The position numbers and the translations under genes are program-made. Of a DNA stretch of 6,809 nt, positions 5,983 through 6,809 are shown piece by piece. How positions within the stretch are numbered: the first letter of the stretch is position 1; every line of letters begins with the position of its first letter. Origin of the DNA: an uncultured Sutterella sp. (GTDB lineage: Bacteria > Pseudomonadota > Gammaproteobacteria > Burkholderiales > Burkholderiaceae_F); contig CAKQKT010000097.1 of the NCBI GenBank assembly GCA_934249275.1, positions 1 to 6,809 on the forward strand, given 5' to 3'. The notes under the pieces were generated by a model, which was not told the origin of the DNA, searched no databases, and worked only from the letters and a program-made list of their open reading frames with translations.

Positions 5983-6010
5983 TTGCAGAAGTGGTGCTGC
6001 AAGCTTTTTT
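5983..6010 (+). terminator. Candidate intrinsic terminator with T6 tract
   Basis: TTGCAG (5983-5988) pairs with CTGCAA (5997-6002) around eight bases, then GC and six Ts (6005-6010). An alternative stem uses GCTTG (5967-5971) with CAAGC (6000-6004) directly against the Ts. The stem is short, but the T-run is the best on this strand in the spacer. It could be the final stop for the dcu transcript. Confidence 0.45.
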
Positions 6011-6015
6011 CGTCT

Positions 6016-6183
6016 TCAACTGTCTCTTTTTCTGACTCTTTCAACACGAGCCGGAATCTGCTTTTGTTTTTCCGCTTCCTTGTTCTCATTGAAGCTTTCG
6101 ACTCGGTGCTGGAGTTCAGCAAGAATGGTCGGATATCGATCCCGTTCTTCTGAATCACCATCCACCTTTTGCGAATAACACAA
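6016..6183 (-). pseudogene. Unrecognised 55-codon frame, possibly a gene fragment
   Basis: Reading from just after a TAG at 6184-6186 to a TGA at 6016-6018 gives 55 highly charged residues, including RDRYPTILAELQHRVESFNE and a lysine/arginine-rich tail that could form a helix or coiled coil. There is no ATG, only TTG or GTG, and no clear ribosome binding site. The composition looks more protein-like than the overlapping longer minus-strand frame. It could be the remnant of a larger gene such as a transposase, but no family motif is visible. Confidence 0.2.
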
Positions 6184-6202
6184 CTAGAACATATGAGTGT
6201 CC

Positions 6203-6250
6203 AAACAAAACAAGCTGAAGTCACTGCGGAGAGTAGGCTTCAGCTTGTTT
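6203..6250 (-). terminator. Intrinsic terminator for the minus-strand dcu paralog
   Basis: AAACAAGCTGAAG (6208-6220) and CTTCAGCTTGTTT (6238-6250) are 13-base perfect complements with a 17-base loop. On the minus strand the stem runs into TTTTGTTT, a good release tract. It lies about 70 bases past the stop codon at 6321-6323. On the plus strand only three Ts follow, so it works best for the minus strand. Confidence 0.8.
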
Positions 6251-6320
6251 AAGCGGCAAATGCGCAGCCGCGTAAAGCGGGGCGTCATTTGGTTATTCGA
6301 TTTGTTGTCGGGTCAGATCG

Positions 6321-6809
6321 TTAGAAGACGATCTTCGAGATGCACCAGCCGATAAGCGTGCCGGAAGTGACGAACACGAGGCCCGGACGGAGGTAGGAGT
6401 GGTTGATCACGAAGGTGCCAAGGCGTGTCGTGCCCGTGCGGTCGAATGCTGTGCAGCCGATCTGAGCGCCGCCCGGGATGATGAAGTCGCCGTAGCAGCA
6501 GGCCCAAGTTCCCACAAGGAATTCAGCCGGAAGGCCGAACTTGATGCCGAGCGGCATCATGATCGAGGTGGTTACCGTCGGAGAGAAGACGATGGTCGAG
6601 ACGCAGAAGGCTGCGATGCAGAACACGAACGGCGCATCTTTGGCGAGGCCGGAGAAGAGCTCGGCGAGGAGCTTGGTGTGTTGGTCGAAGAACGTGCCGG
6701 TACACCAGGCGATGCCGAAAACGCCGACGACGCCGATGAGGCCGGAGCGGAACACGGAGCCGGAGGCGAACTTGTCAGACGGAACGCGGCAGAACATGAT
6801 GATGAAGAA
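6321..6809 (-). CDS. Second Dcu-family C4-dicarboxylate transporter, C-terminal part only
   Basis: The minus-strand frame is open to the window edge, so the visible 162 residues are the C-terminal third of a protein expected to be about 440 residues; the ATG at 6797 is probably internal. It aligns along its length with residues from about 287 to 444 of the plus-strand carrier, sharing FRSGLIGVVG, TGTFF, GDFIIPGGAQIGC, FDRTGTTRLG and INHSYLRPGL, at roughly half identity by eye. It carries the same GGAQIGC variant in place of the E. coli YPSDLAAIQ-like stretch, so both belong to one branch. It converges on the other dcu gene and ends with its own hairpin terminator at 6203-6250. The divergence rules out a recent tandem copy. 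Substrate cannot be told from this part. Confidence 0.88.
   Translation of the reverse strand, partial: FFIIMFCRVPSDKFASGSVFRSGLIGVVGVFGIAWCTGTFFDQHTKLLAELFSGLAKDAPFVFCIAAFCVSTIVFSPTVTTSIMMPLGIKFGLPAEFLVGTWACCYGDFIIPGGAQIGCTAFDRTGTTRLGTFVINHSYLRPGLVFVTSGTLIGWCISKIVF

Larger units (their letters stand above)
5692..6320. other. 629-base spacer between convergent dcu genes
   Basis: No recognised gene lies here. The first third holds nested inverted repeats; the remainder is AT-richer with T-rich runs on the + strand. A 55-codon minus-strand frame (6016-6183) is the only stretch with protein-like composition. Terminator-like hairpins point both ways, as expected between converging genes. Confidence 0.6.

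Noticed and set aside
5853..6224. 123-codon minus-strand frame in the spacer between dcu genes
   Set aside because: Covers part of the terminator hairpin loop and the inverted repeats; composition changes midway; no family signal. The overlapping 55-codon frame looked more protein-like.
1..6809. tRNA, rRNA or CRISPR array
   Set aside because: No cloverleaf, rRNA-like segment or regularly spaced repeat series was seen on either strand.

Overview
The window looks like the chromosome of a GC-rich, anaerobically living proteobacterium. The best guess is a gut betaproteobacterium of the Sutterella/Parasutterella kind. This rests on GC-rich coding sequence, the 3' end of an aryl-polyene (APE) pigment cluster and two DcuA/DcuB-type C4-dicarboxylate carriers. 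The taxon is inference, because no rRNA or marker gene is present.

Positions 1-3407 (+) hold four tightly packed genes in the order ketosynthase, hotdog dehydratase, ketoreductase, ketosynthase. This is the conserved apeO-apeP-apeQ-apeR end of APE clusters. The first gene enters from outside the window. All four keep the catalytic residues expected of active enzymes. Together they would extend, reduce and dehydrate an aryl starter on an acyl carrier protein; the carrier proteins, ligase, partner chain-length factor (ApeC) and second dehydratase (ApeI) would lie upstream. Stem-loops at 3419-3450 and 3464-3502 close the operon.

Positions 3503-4356 form an AT-richer accessory patch. It contains a RelB/DinJ-type antitoxin gene (3595-3889) broken by one apparent extra T, with no recognisable toxin after it. 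A 467-base gap follows (about 42% GC over 3901-4200 by hand count). In it a 13-base direct repeat built on the palindrome TTGTCGACAA occurs twice, and a third related palindrome lies 21 bp from the second copy. A strong intrinsic terminator sits at 4266-4316, only 40 bases before the next gene, so the leader looks like an operator plus attenuator arrangement.

Positions 4357-5691 (+) encode a full-length Dcu-family carrier. The gap 5692-6320 has several inverted repeats, candidate terminators on both strands and one unrecognised 55-codon reading frame. Positions 6321-6809 (-) are the C-terminal part of a second Dcu paralog that points towards the first and runs off the window. The most interesting parts are the dcu leader with its repeated palindromes and terminator, and the one-base lesion in the antitoxin. 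I do not see a convincing wholly new system.
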